Assembly (NCBI RefSeq): GCF_000158815.1
Contig: NZ_GG657738.1
Location: 1,109,149 to 1,173,148 of the forward strand
Direction: 5' to 3'
From: Micromonospora sp. ATCC 39149
GTDB taxonomy: Bacteria; Actinomycetota; Actinomycetes; Mycobacteriales; Micromonosporaceae
DNA: 64,000 nt
The notes beneath the pieces are model-generated. The model was not told the DNA's origin and searched no databases. It was given only the letters and a program-made list of their open reading frames with translations. The position numbers and the translations under genes were made by a program. This document shows positions 17,143-25,881 of the stretch, one piece after another. Within the stretch, counting starts at the first letter, position 1; each line of letters begins with the position of its first letter.

Positions 17143-18375
17143 ATGCCGGTCCGCACCGCCTTGGAGGCGCTGTCGCTGCCCCCGATGCAGCTGGTGGGCA
17201 GTTCGTGGCCCTGGCGGTCGGCGCTCTACCTGGCCGTCGGCGCGCTGCCCAGCGTGCCGGCGCTCCTCCTTCTGATGCGGTACGGCATCGAGGAACCGCT
17301 GCCGGTGCTGTTGGCCGCGGTGTCGACGCTGGTCACGGGTGCGATCGTCTTCGGCCTGCTGGAGCGACGGCGACTGCGCCTGGTCGACAACGTGCCGTTG
17401 CCGGACGCGCACCGGCCGCTCCACCGGCGAGGCTGGCGGCATGCCCTTCGGGTACGGCTACACGAGCAGGTCACCTGGCGCAAGATCGGCTTCACCGGCA
17501 TCTCGACCACCGTCCTGTGCTGGCTCGACGCCGTCGTCCTGGCATGCATGGTGGGCTATCCCACAGCCGCCGTGCTCAGCCCACTCCACGAGCGGGACAG
17601 CCCACCTCTGGCGACCCTGGTATCGGGGATGATGGGCGTAGGGCTACTGGCCGCGGCACCGTACGTACTGACCGCCTGGGCCGGCGCTCGGGCCGCGATG
17701 GCACGGGCGCTGCTCGGGCCTCGGGAGTCGGACCGGCTCGGTGAGCGGCTGGTCGAGGTGACCCGGTCGCGGGCACGGTTGGTGGACGCGTTCGAAGGGG
17801 AACGCCGCCGCATCGAACGCGACCTGCACGACGGCGCACAGCAGCGGCTCGTGGCTCTCAACGTCTACCTCGGCCTCGCCCGGCTGGAGGTACTAGCCGG
17901 GTCGCCGGCGCACGACCCGCTGGTCAAGGCGCAAGAGCTGGCCCAGCGGGCACTGAGCGAACTGCGTGAGCTCATCCGCGGCGTGCACCCGCAGGTGCTC
18001 ACCGACCGCGGGCTCGCCGCGGCGCTGCACGACCTCGCCGGACGCTCGCCGGTGCCGGTCGACGTCGACGTCCGGCTGCCCGGCCGGCTTCCGCCCTCCA
18101 TCGAGGTCACCGCATACTTCGTGGTCAGCGAAGCACTGACCAACATCGCCCGACACAGCCGGGCCGGTCGGGCCGCGGTAACCGCGGGCCTGCACGATGA
18201 CCGGCTGATTCTACGAATCAGCGACGACGGGGTGGGCGGTGCGGATCAGCGGGCCGGGACCGGGCTCGCCGGACTGGCTGACCGGGTCGCGGCCGTCGGG
18301 GGAACGATGTCGCTGTCCAGCCCGCCGGGTGGGCCGACGCTCGTGAAGGCCGAGTTCGCCGGGGTGGTGCGATGA
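17143..18375 (+). CDS. Sensor histidine kinase, NarL/DesK (HisKA_3) type
   Basis: 410 residues. About four membrane helices in residues 25-185, then a dimerisation domain with the phospho-acceptor His229 ([13 protein letters not shown]) and a C-terminal HATPase domain (ALTNIARHS as N-box, then ISDDGVGG and [14 protein letters not shown] as G-boxes). It would phosphorylate the response regulator whose ATGA overlaps its stop. It is divergent from the MacB-type exporter; the 110-bp gap presumably holds both promoters. Confidence 0.9.
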   Translation: MPVRTALEALSLPPMQLVGSSWPWRSALYLAVGALPSVPALLLLMRYGIEEPLPVLLAAVSTLVTGAIVFGLLERRRLRLVDNVPLPDAHRPLHRRGWRHALRVRLHEQVTWRKIGFTGISTTVLCWLDAVVLACMVGYPTAAVLSPLHERDSPPLATLVSGMMGVGLLAAAPYVLTAWAGARAAMARALLGPRESDRLGERLVEVTRSRARLVDAFEGERRRIERDLHDGAQQRLVALNVYLGLARLEVLAGSPAHDPLVKAQELAQRALSELRELIRGVHPQVLTDRGLAAALHDLAGRSPVPVDVDVRLPGRLPPSIEVTAYFVVSEALTNIARHSRAGRAAVTAGLHDDRLILRISDDGVGGADQRAGTGLAGLADRVAAVGGTMSLSSPPGGPTLVKAEFAGVVR

Positions 18376-19031
18376 CCGGCGACCGGCGGGTGATCGTCGC
18401 GGAGGACGACGTGCTCACCCGCGAGGGGATCACCAGTCTGATCACCCGGTTCGGGCATCGGGTAGCGGCCGCCGTAGCGGACGCCGACGCCCTCGTCCAT
18501 GCGGTACGCGAGCACCGGCCGGACGTGGTCGTCACCGACGTACGGATGCCGCCCACTTTCACCGACGAGGGGTTGCAGGCCGCGTTGCGCTTGCGTCGAG
18601 ACGATCCCCGCCTGCCGATCCTCGTGGTGAGTCAGTACGTCGAGCAGACGTACGCGGCGGAACTGCTGGAATCCGCCCGCCCCGGCACGGCCGGCATCGG
18701 CTACCTGCTCAAGGACCGTATCGGCGAGGCAGTCGAGTTCGTCGAGGCGCTCGACCGCGTCGTCGACGGCCACACAGTGGTCGACACCGAGGTCGTACGC
18801 CAACTGCTGTGCCGGCGCCGCGATCCGCTGACCCGGCTCACCCCCCGAGAGCGCGAGGTCCTCGGCCTCGTGGCAGAGGGCCGGTCGAACGCCGCGATCG
18901 CGCGCGCCCTGTTCATCACCGAAACGGCAGTGGCCAAACACATCGGAAACGTGCTGATCAAGCTGGACCTGCACCCCGACGAAGACGACCATCGCCGGGT
19001 CCGAGCCGTGCTCGCGTACCTGCGCGGCTGA
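18372..19031 (+). CDS. NarL/LuxR-family response regulator
   Basis: 219 residues. The receiver domain has the acidic pair EDD (11-13), phospho-acceptor Asp56 (VVVTDVRMP) and a conserved Lys (YLLKDR). The C-terminal LuxR-type HTH is complete ([20 protein letters not shown], then [17 protein letters not shown]). It pairs with the upstream kinase and probably controls the divergent ABC exporter. Confidence 0.93.
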   Translation: MTGDRRVIVAEDDVLTREGITSLITRFGHRVAAAVADADALVHAVREHRPDVVVTDVRMPPTFTDEGLQAALRLRRDDPRLPILVVSQYVEQTYAAELLESARPGTAGIGYLLKDRIGEAVEFVEALDRVVDGHTVVDTEVVRQLLCRRRDPLTRLTPREREVLGLVAEGRSNAAIARALFITETAVAKHIGNVLIKLDLHPDEDDHRRVRAVLAYLRG

Positions 19032-19037
19032 CGAGAG

Positions 19038-19185
19038 CCTCGGCAATGGAGTTCTTCGTCTCCAGCGGCGCCTGGGCCGCCGAGTTGCTCGGGGTGACGC
19101 TCGATGACGTCGACTGGGCGGGCCAGCGGATCTGGGTGGTCTCCAAGGGCACCCCGCGCCGAGCTGACCCTGCCCTGTACCCGCG
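19038..19185 (+). pseudogene. Tyrosine recombinase catalytic-domain remnant
   Basis: One frame reads EFFVSSGAWAAELLGVTLDD then VDWAGQRIWVVSKGTPR. This is the beginning of the integrase catalytic domain in the family that gave the fragment at 1790-1970; the usual catalytic Arg in SGxRxxELLG is Trp here (SGAWAAELLG). Nothing before or after it is integrase, so it is a short island, starting within a few bases of the response regulator's stop. Confidence 0.6.
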
Positions 19186-19203
19186 GGTTCAGCCCGGGCC
19201 GGA

Positions 19204-19246
19204 GGGGTCGCTCGGCGGTGCGGTCACGGCGCCGCCGAGCGACCCC
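19204..19246. terminator. Perfect 15-bp hairpin, bidirectional terminator
   Basis: ggggtcgctcggcgg (19204-19218) pairs perfectly with 19232-19246 across a 13-nt loop. It ends exactly where the minus-strand DUF1062 gene stops (19247) and lies 170 bp after the plus-strand response regulator, a fitting place to end both transcripts. Confidence 0.75.
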
Positions 19247-19891
19247 TCATCGCGGCTCGGGGGACGGCGGTGGTGCGGTGACGACGAGGAAGGTGAAATC
19301 CTCGCGGGCCTTGGCGTCGATGGGTAGGGGCAGGCGGATGCGCCCGGAGTCGACCATGTCTCTCACTGCGGGACGGCTCAGGCCGAACCCGGTGGTGAGC
19401 AGCCTCTCGACCCGGACGGGTGCCGGGAGCTCGAACCTGATGATGACCTCGATCGGTGCGGCGTCCTCGTGCTGGAGGTCGTAGAACGGTGTGTCGGTGT
19501 CCAGCTGCCAGGTGCCGGTCCAGTCGAGCTGGTAGGCGGCCTTGTGGGCGAGCGTCGCGTCCATGGTCAGTTGGCGCACAATGGCCGGATCGTTGTTTTC
19601 GAACATCAGGAGCCGCTCGTGCTCCAGTGCCCGCACGTTGACGCGCTCGTGGACGGGGACCTTCCACGTGCGGCCGCACAGCTCGCAGCCGATCAGCAGC
19701 CACACGTCCAGGAGCTTGTGGTTGGCGTTGACCCGGATCTTCCCGGTGGGATGGTGGCGGGTGGATCTGCAGGAGACGCAGGCTTTGACGATGGTGGGCA
19801 GTCCGAGCTCGGTGACCACCCACAGCGCTTTCCGGTCGATGCCGGGTCCGGTGCCGTCGGCCGGCACGCGGATGTCGCGGGAACTGTTCAT
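19247..19891 (-). CDS. DUF1062 domain protein (zinc-ribbon type)
   Basis: 214 residues from the ATG at 19891. Four cysteines in two CxxC pairs (C38/C41 and C69/C72) form a likely zinc ribbon around GKIRVNANHKLLDVWLLIGC, the core signature of DUF1062. The C-terminal part (RPAVRDMVDSGRIRLPLP) looks like a short S4-type RNA-binding segment. The frame is open upstream to 20050, but that part overlaps a hairpin and lacks recognisable sequence. Function unknown. Confidence 0.7.
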   Translation of the reverse strand: MNSSRDIRVPADGTGPGIDRKALWVVTELGLPTIVKACVSCRSTRHHPTGKIRVNANHKLLDVWLLIGCELCGRTWKVPVHERVNVRALEHERLLMFENNDPAIVRQLTMDATLAHKAAYQLDWTGTWQLDTDTPFYDLQHEDAAPIEVIIRFELPAPVRVERLLTTGFGLSRPAVRDMVDSGRIRLPLPIDAKAREDFTFLVVTAPPPSPEPR

Positions 19892-20042
19892 GGCTTCGGC
19901 GATTCCAGGGTCTTGGGAGGAGGCGCCCGGCAGCGCGATGACGCGCCCTGGGGTGTCTCCCCGGGTCCAGTGGCGTATGGCCGGCGTCTCGGTGCAAGCA
20001 CGCCAGCTGGCGCGACGTCGCAGGTCACGTCGCGTGAAGGGA

Positions 20043-20067
20043 GCCCGCACCGGTGATCGGTGCGGGC
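20043..20067. promoter_or_regulatory. Perfect 10-bp hairpin
   Basis: gcccgcaccg, loop gtgat, then its exact complement. It sits between the divergent genes at 19891 (minus) and 20261 (plus). No T-run follows. It could be an attenuator or operator. Confidence 0.4.
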
Positions 20068-20089
20068 CCCGAGAGGCACGGCGGACAGA

Positions 20090-20114
20090 GACGGGGAGTC
20101 GACTCGAACCCGTC
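20090..20114. promoter_or_regulatory. Hairpin enclosing a 10-bp palindrome
   Basis: gacggg and cccgtc flank the perfect palindrome gagtcgactc (20096-20105). It lies 23 bp from the hairpin at 20043-20067 in the same divergent intergenic region. The T-arm-like string ctcgaaccc made me test a tRNA, but no cloverleaf forms. Possibly an operator for the flanking divergent pair. Confidence 0.35.
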
Positions 20115-20260
20115 CTGCTTCCGCACGTGCGCCACTGGTCACTGATCCATGCGCGTGATCATGGTCAACCAGCGGGCCGCCGGGCAACGGATTTTCTCGG
20201 AGACCTCCGCCGCGGTGATATCCGCTGTCGGTTGTCGGAGGGGGGTGGTACAAAGCCGCG

Positions 20261-21034
20261 GTGGAAGAGACCCTCGGGTTCGCCGACCTGTTGCGGCTGA
20301 TGGACGAACGATCGACCGCTTTCCGGGCGGCGGTGGCCTCCGCGCCCAGCCTCGACGTGCGGGTGCCGACCTGCCCCGAGTGGGCGTTGTTCGATCTGGT
20401 GCAGCACCTGGGCGAGGGGCGGCGCAGGTGGGCCGCCATCGTGGCGGCGGGGCCCGCCGACGCTCCTGTGGCCGTGCCCGCCCCGCTGGTGCCCCGGGAG
20501 CGTGCGGCCCTGCTGGACTGGTTCACCGCGTCGACGGCGGAGCTGCTGGACGCTCTGCGGGAGGCGGGCCCCGACCGTGGTTGCTGGACGTGGTGGGGTT
20601 CGTCGCAGTCGCCGCAGACCAGCGGTGCCGTCGCCCGGCACCAGCTCCAGCAGGTCGCTGTGCACACCTATGACGCCCAGGTCGCCGTGGGCGCCCCGCA
20701 GCCGCTGCCGGACGAGGTGACGCTCGACGGTGTGGACGAGTTCCTGACCACCTGCTGTGCGACGACGGCCGCATGGCCGCACAAGCCCGCCGTCGTCGAT
20801 TACCACGCCACCGAGGGCCGTTCCTGGCGGCTCTGGCTGTCCGCCGACGGCGCACGGACCGCCCGCCTGCCCGCGTCCGCCGGCGAGGGGCCGGAGGCGG
20901 CCGACGTCTCCGCCCGGGGCACGGCCAATGAGCTGGTCATGTTCCTCCACGGCCGCACTCAGATGGATTCGCTGCAGCTCGATGGCGACCGGGGCATCTT
21001 CGACCAGCTGATCGCCTGGGAGCCGGAGGAGTAG
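20261..21034 (+). CDS. Maleylpyruvate isomerase-family mycothiol-dependent protein
   Basis: 257 residues, GTG start. The N-terminal DinB-like four-helix domain shows the family signature (VPTCPEWALFDLVQHLGEGR); the conserved His pattern includes QQVAVHTYDAQVAVG. The C-terminal domain (ANELVMFLHGRTQMDSL) is the usual MDMPI C-terminal domain. These actinobacterial proteins use mycothiol or metal ions; most are of unknown substrate. It stands alone. Confidence 0.85.
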   Translation: MEETLGFADLLRLMDERSTAFRAAVASAPSLDVRVPTCPEWALFDLVQHLGEGRRRWAAIVAAGPADAPVAVPAPLVPRERAALLDWFTASTAELLDALREAGPDRGCWTWWGSSQSPQTSGAVARHQLQQVAVHTYDAQVAVGAPQPLPDEVTLDGVDEFLTTCCATTAAWPHKPAVVDYHATEGRSWRLWLSADGARTARLPASAGEGPEAADVSARGTANELVMFLHGRTQMDSLQLDGDRGIFDQLIAWEPEE

Positions 21035-21134
21035 GGCGCGCGGGCTGACCTCCATCGAGGCGGTCCAGCGGGCGGCCGTCCGCGCCGGGCTCCCGGCGGA
21101 CGTCATCGTCGAGGTCAGCGGCTCTGCCGGTTGT

Positions 21135-21200
21135 TCAGCCCCGGGTGAGCATCCGGAGCACGTCCGCCTCGCGCGGCGTCAGGCCGTCCGCGCGGGCGGG
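21135..21200 (-). pseudogene. LuxR-type HTH remnant
   Basis: ADGLTPREADVLRMLTRG followed by a stop is the first half of a LuxR HTH (LTPREAEVLxLxAxG). No receiver or second helix is present, and the sequence upstream to 21300 is not recognisable. It is either a relic or a chance match. Confidence 0.3.
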
Positions 21201-21306
21201 GCCGGTCCGGGCGACGGCGCCGTCGGCTCCCTCAGGGTCGCCCCGTTTGATCGCCACCACCCACCCGGACCAGCGCGCCGCCTGACCGCGCCACGCCGGC
21301 CGCCGG

Positions 21307-24300
21307 TCACCCGGCGGCGAGCTGCACCACGAGGACGCCGTCCAGGGTGCTCACCGCCAGCAGATCGCCGGCCATCGCCAGGTTTCGGACGTCGCTGCCC
21401 ACATCCAGCTTGCGCAGCACTTCGCCGGTCGGCGACCACAGCGTGACCACGCCACTCTGATCCGCACCGGCGAACACCGGCCGGCCGGTGAGGGTCCCGC
21501 CGTGCAGCACCTCGACCCAGCCCAGATGCCCGGCCAGCTCGATCGGCTCGGCGGGCGGTTCGTCGGCACGTGGGACGGGCCAGACGAACACGTGGTCCGG
21601 CGTTCTGGTCGAGACAGCGAACCAGGTGTGCTGTCCTGCGGTCAGGAAGGCGGTCGCGACCACGTTCCCGGACCATCGCCGGAGTTCCGGCCGGAATCGG
21701 CCGGTCCCGACGTCCAACAGGCCCGGGTCCGACCCGGCGACGGTGAGCCGGCCGGCGACCCGGCCGAGACTGATGTGGCTTCCGGCGGAGCGGCCGGGTG
21801 GCGGTCCGAGCAGTTCCCCGGTGCGCAGGTTGCGGACCAACACCTCGCTCGCGCTGCTGAGGGCGAGAACCGGATCGCCGCCGTCCTCGCCTAGAGCCAT
21901 GTCGTAGTCCTGCACGTAATCCGAGTCGTAAAACTGGTATCCGTCCACCGGCGCGTCGAGGGCGGGGGCCGGCACCTGCTTGGGCTTGCCGTCGCCGAGT
22001 CGCCAGATCGTCGCCACACCCTGCGCTTCACCGGCGATGAGCAGGTCTCCTTCGGCGCCGGCGTGGAACGCCAGGACGGCTTGCCATCTGCTCCCGCTCG
22101 GGTGCAGCTGCCACAGATGCCGGCCGGAGTCGGCGTCGATCACTTCGATGACGCTGGCATAGCCCTCCATCGTGAACACCTGCACGGCCAGCAGCCGGCG
22201 GCCGCCGGCGACGCCCAGGGCCACGGCGTACGGGCGGCCCTTCAGACACCGATCGGTCCGGCTCCGGGTCGGGGTGCGATGAGTGTGGCGCGGCAACCGC
22301 CAGAGACGTACCGTGCCGTCCTCGCCCGCGGACACGATCGTTCCGGACCCCGGGCTGGTCAGCACGGCCAGACCGGTGAGGCGTCCGGTGTGCCCGCGCA
22401 GGGGCGGGTGCAGTACCTTCCCGTCGACCGCGTCGTGCACCCGCAGCGGGCCGGTCTGGCCCCCGGCGACGACGACCTCTCGGCCCTCGACCCGGTCGAT
22501 GACGACCGAGCTGGTGTCGTAGTAGTCGTGATAGTCGTGGAAGTGGGCCACCGCCCACAGCGTTTCGCCGGTGTCCAGCGCCAGCATCCGCAGTCCGCTC
22601 GGATACCGGTCGACGCCTTGCAGGTCGCCGACGTACCCGGCTGCCACCGGCCGGCCGCCGACGAGACCCACGGCCAGATCCTCGCGGATGGTACCGTGCC
22701 CGACCCTGATCGGCCGGCACACCGGACCGCCGGTGGCATCAGCCACGTACAGGGCGGCGTCGTGCTCGGCAAGGGCGAAGAGGCGGCCGCCGGCCACACC
22801 CAGGCCGTGCAGGAAGAAATGCCGGGGCAGGCCGTCGACCAGCCGATCCGTCCAGCGGGCACCGTCGTACCGCCAGAGTCGTACCTCCGGGCGCGCCCGG
22901 CCTCGCCGGTCGGTCTTGCGGGTGTAGCCGTGCACCAGCACCACCACGCCGCCGTCGCCGTCCAGCGCGGCGACGAAACGGTCCACCTCGTGCGGCGTCT
23001 TGATCCGGGGCAGCGGCTCGAAACCGAGGAGCAGGTCGACGAAGGCGATGCCGCCGTCGTAACCGACGTTGGTCTGCGCCACCACCGCGGTCGCCCGGCC
23101 GGCGATCTCGACGACCGACAACTGGTACGGCCGGTTGGGGTAGCCGACCCGCCGGGTTGGCGCGGCGCGCAGACCCGACGAGAGATCCCAGCACTCCAGC
23201 GTCCCTCGGTCGTCCACCGCGACAGCGGCCGGTACCCCGCTGATCGACCCGACCGCGATCCGGCTGACTCCGCCGGCGTGCCTCCCGACGACCTGGGACA
23301 CCTGCGGCACGGCGTCCCAGTGCAACCACCGCACCCGCCACGGCAGATCGGTACGGGCTGCCGCGAGCCGGTCGGCCAGCCCGCTGAGGCCGCTCTGCCG
23401 GGCCATCAGTTCCAGTTGCGCGGCACGCTGCGGTTCCGGCTCGGTGTGCAGGTGCTGAGCGGCGCGGCGGACCAGCGCGGCACCATGGCTGGTGGCCGAC
23501 CCGGCGGCCGGGACCAGGAACCGCGGGTCGGCGACGACGACGAAGGCGAGGTCGTCGAGGAGATCGTCGACCCGGCCGCTGGCCGCGGCGTGGGTCACCA
23601 GGTGCCGGCGGGTGTAACCGTCGGCATGCAGCCAGTCGTGACGGTGCTGCCGCACCATCCGGTCGGCCAGCCGGGCATGCCAGGCGGCCGCGTCGACGTA
23701 CGCCCAGGCGTACCGACTCTCAGTGCCCGGGTCGACGAGGAACTCGGCGAAACTGGCGTGGTAGAGCTCCATCGCGTCGCCCGAGCGGCGCAGGAACTGT
23801 CCGAGCCGGTCCAGCGCCTCCACCACCCACTCCGGCTCCACCTCGATCTCGCTGAGCTCGGCGAGCCGCCGGCGGTCCACCGGCTCGCGGGCCAGGGCGA
23901 GCACCGACAGCAGCGGCCGGTACACCGCCGGCCAGGCCGGCAGCCAGCCCCCGCCACCGGCGACCCGCATGTCCCGGACCGCGTCGCGGATCAGCATCAC
24001 GAAGAAGGCGTACAGGTCGGCGAGCCCCTCGGGCAGCTCGGCGAGTTGGGTGAGACGCTCCAGCGCCGCCCGGTCGCCGCGCGCCGCCGCCGATTCGACT
24101 GCGGCGACGAACGCCACCGCGTATTGGAAATTGCCGTTGGCGGCGGCCGCGACGCGCTCCGGCAACCGCGGCCCCGGCCCGGACGTCCGGTCCGGCAGCG
24201 CTGAGGTGAGGTAGCGGCCCACGTCCGCGCGGGCCGACTCGGTGCCGGTGTCGATGACCTCCTCGCGCAGCCACGGCCGCTGCACTATCCGGAACCGGTC

Positions 24301-25032
24301 CAGCAACTCCGCGTCGGGCCGGCTGGACACCACCACCCGGACGTTCGCGGGCAGCGGCGAGCAGCTGGCCAGCCACTGCGTCAGGGAAGCCTCGTCGGCC
24401 CGGAACCGGATCTCGTCGAGAGCGTCCACGAGCACCACGAGCTGCGCCGCCGGATCGACCACGGCCAGCGCGGCGGCCGGCTCGTGCAGCGCCAGCCGCT
24501 CCAGCGCGCCGACGTCGAGGCCGCTGTCGTCGCTGACGATCCGCCCCACGTCGAGCGCGGTGACCTCGCCCGCGACCCGGCCGGCGTGCTGGCGGACCGT
24601 CACCGCGGTCCGCCGGAACGGGGAAACCACCATCTGCTCGGCCCGGACCCCGACCAGGCGGCCACCCTCCGCCACCGCCCCGACCTGCTGGTCCACCGAG
24701 ACGTCTAGGCCCTGGCCGGCGAAGAGCTCCGGCCGACGGACGGCCAGCTGATGGCCAAGGCGCAGGAGCACCGAACGGACACTGCCGGAGGCCAGCGCGC
24801 GCACGCTGTCCGCCCGGATGAAGTAGCGCAGCCCGAGCGGCCGGCGCCGGGCCAGCCAGGCGACGAGCGCGCTCTTGCCGGTGCCCGGCGCACCGGTGAT
24901 CAGGACGAAACGGCACTCCGGGTCGGCCAGGTGCGCCTCCACCCGGTCGGCCAGCCAGTCCCGCGGCACGAACCTCGCATGGTCGACATAGCGTCCGACG
25001 GTCTCCTCGAAGAACAAATCGGTGTCGGGCAT
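21307..25032 (-). CDS. STAND-type NTPase with C-terminal WD40-like propeller
   Basis: 1241 residues. Walker A GAPGTGKSA (47-55) lies almost at the N-terminus and Walker B is LVVLVDALDEI (about 190); a helical NACHT/winged-helix region follows to about 540. From about 590 to the end there are propeller repeats (ECWDLSSGLRAAPTRRVGYP; HTGRLTGLAVLTS, then TIVSAGEDGTVRLWRL; GVVTLWSPTGEVLRKLDVG). STAND ATPases are sensors and scaffolds in signalling or phage defence. There is no N-terminal effector domain. Any effector would have to be recruited; the divergent small membrane protein at 25122 is a candidate partner. Confidence 0.85.
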   Translation of the reverse strand: MPDTDLFFEETVGRYVDHARFVPRDWLADRVEAHLADPECRFVLITGAPGTGKSALVAWLARRRPLGLRYFIRADSVRALASGSVRSVLLRLGHQLAVRRPELFAGQGLDVSVDQQVGAVAEGGRLVGVRAEQMVVSPFRRTAVTVRQHAGRVAGEVTALDVGRIVSDDSGLDVGALERLALHEPAAALAVVDPAAQLVVLVDALDEIRFRADEASLTQWLASCSPLPANVRVVVSSRPDAELLDRFRIVQRPWLREEVIDTGTESARADVGRYLTSALPDRTSGPGPRLPERVAAAANGNFQYAVAFVAAVESAAARGDRAALERLTQLAELPEGLADLYAFFVMLIRDAVRDMRVAGGGGWLPAWPAVYRPLLSVLALAREPVDRRRLAELSEIEVEPEWVVEALDRLGQFLRRSGDAMELYHASFAEFLVDPGTESRYAWAYVDAAAWHARLADRMVRQHRHDWLHADGYTRRHLVTHAAASGRVDDLLDDLAFVVVADPRFLVPAAGSATSHGAALVRRAAQHLHTEPEPQRAAQLELMARQSGLSGLADRLAAARTDLPWRVRWLHWDAVPQVSQVVGRHAGGVSRIAVGSISGVPAAVAVDDRGTLECWDLSSGLRAAPTRRVGYPNRPYQLSVVEIAGRATAVVAQTNVGYDGGIAFVDLLLGFEPLPRIKTPHEVDRFVAALDGDGGVVVLVHGYTRKTDRRGRARPEVRLWRYDGARWTDRLVDGLPRHFFLHGLGVAGGRLFALAEHDAALYVADATGGPVCRPIRVGHGTIREDLAVGLVGGRPVAAGYVGDLQGVDRYPSGLRMLALDTGETLWAVAHFHDYHDYYDTSSVVIDRVEGREVVVAGGQTGPLRVHDAVDGKVLHPPLRGHTGRLTGLAVLTSPGSGTIVSAGEDGTVRLWRLPRHTHRTPTRSRTDRCLKGRPYAVALGVAGGRRLLAVQVFTMEGYASVIEVIDADSGRHLWQLHPSGSRWQAVLAFHAGAEGDLLIAGEAQGVATIWRLGDGKPKQVPAPALDAPVDGYQFYDSDYVQDYDMALGEDGGDPVLALSSASEVLVRNLRTGELLGPPPGRSAGSHISLGRVAGRLTVAGSDPGLLDVGTGRFRPELRRWSGNVVATAFLTAGQHTWFAVSTRTPDHVFVWPVPRADEPPAEPIELAGHLGWVEVLHGGTLTGRPVFAGADQSGVVTLWSPTGEVLRKLDVGSDVRNLAMAGDLLAVSTLDGVLVVQLAAG

Positions 25033-25121
25033 GCGCAGATTCTGCCGAGAATTCGGCGAGCCGATGTCCCGTGGCGCGGGTCTACCATGAATCCATCAGA
25101 TGGACGGCAGGAGCGGCAGGC

Positions 25122-25523
25122 ATGCAGGCGCGGACGAGAGTCCTTCTGGCGGTGGCGTCGGTGTTGTGCGCCGTGGCCACCGGCGTGCTCACCAACCTGG
25201 CCACCGACCGCTGGAGTGTGATCATGACGGTCGGTCTGCTCACCGCCGTCGCATGCTGGACCACCGTCGAGGTGGTCCGGGCCCGCCGTGAGCCGGCGCC
25301 GGCCGCCGGCGCGGAGCCGGCATCCGCCGCGGTGACGCAGAGCGCGGGCACCGTCCTGGGCCGCCTGGTCGGAGTCCGCCGCGCCCGGGCCGCGGGGCCG
25401 GTCACCGTACGGCAGACGGTGGAGATCGTCGGTTCGGCCGGCGAAGTGGTCGGCTACGACGACTCCCGCCCGCCGCCCCAGTCGTCTGCAACACCAGGAA
25501 GTCGGCGGCCGGAACAGCGATAG
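25122..25523 (+). CDS. Small two-helix membrane protein divergent from the STAND NTPase
   Basis: About 133 residues. Two adjacent membrane helices (VLLAVASVLCAVATGVLTNL and VIMTVGLLTAVACWTTVEVV), an Ala-rich linker, then a beta-prone tail VTVRQTVEIVGSAGEVVGYD and a Pro/Ser-rich end. The ATG at 25122 follows aggag. It is divergent from the STAND NTPase with a 90-bp gap. I do not recognise the family. The short valine-rich tail after a linker resembles interaction or amyloid-like motifs used with STAND proteins, but that is speculation. Confidence 0.6.
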   Translation: MQARTRVLLAVASVLCAVATGVLTNLATDRWSVIMTVGLLTAVACWTTVEVVRARREPAPAAGAEPASAAVTQSAGTVLGRLVGVRRARAAGPVTVRQTVEIVGSAGEVVGYDDSRPPPQSSATPGSRRPEQR

Positions 25524-25881
25524 GCATGACTCACGATTCTGGTGATCCGCCGCCCTACCGTCGCCCGATTATCCCCGCCGCAGCAGGCCACCGACCCGCA
25601 ACGGGGCGAACAGGCCTCCAATGCCCCTATTTGATCAACAACCAGCACAACACGTTCGACGACCGTCCCCGTGAGCAAGGTCTGGATCACTGACGCCCTT
25701 CGCGGGCAGGCCGCTACCCCCGAGCGCCTACGAGTAGACCGCCAGCTCGAAGAAGCCCGAACTCACGGCCGCGTGACTACACCTATCACCTAACGTTGCA
25801 GCAGACCCCCGATAAAGGTCGCTCAACCACATCAGCTTCCCGCTCGTCCGGTGCCCAGGTCGGTCGTTTCTTGCTCAGTCA
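25524..25881. other. Intergenic stretch with no supported gene
   Basis: No gene of recognisable kind. A short GTG-initiated frame near 25670-25793 (KVWITDALRGQAATPERLRV, then DRQLEEARTHGRVTTPIT) has plausible composition but no ribosome-binding site I trust. It could be a very small protein or a relic. Confidence 0.3.

Noticed and set aside
20090..20125. tRNA-like string (ctcgaaccc with nearby pairing)
   Set aside because: No acceptor or anticodon stem could be folded; the pairing is explained by a simple hairpin around gagtcgactc.
22063..24204. 713-codon plus-strand open frame inside the STAND NTPase gene
   Set aside because: Its composition is that of an antisense shadow in GC-rich DNA (Gln/Arg/His/Pro-rich), and no family is recognisable.
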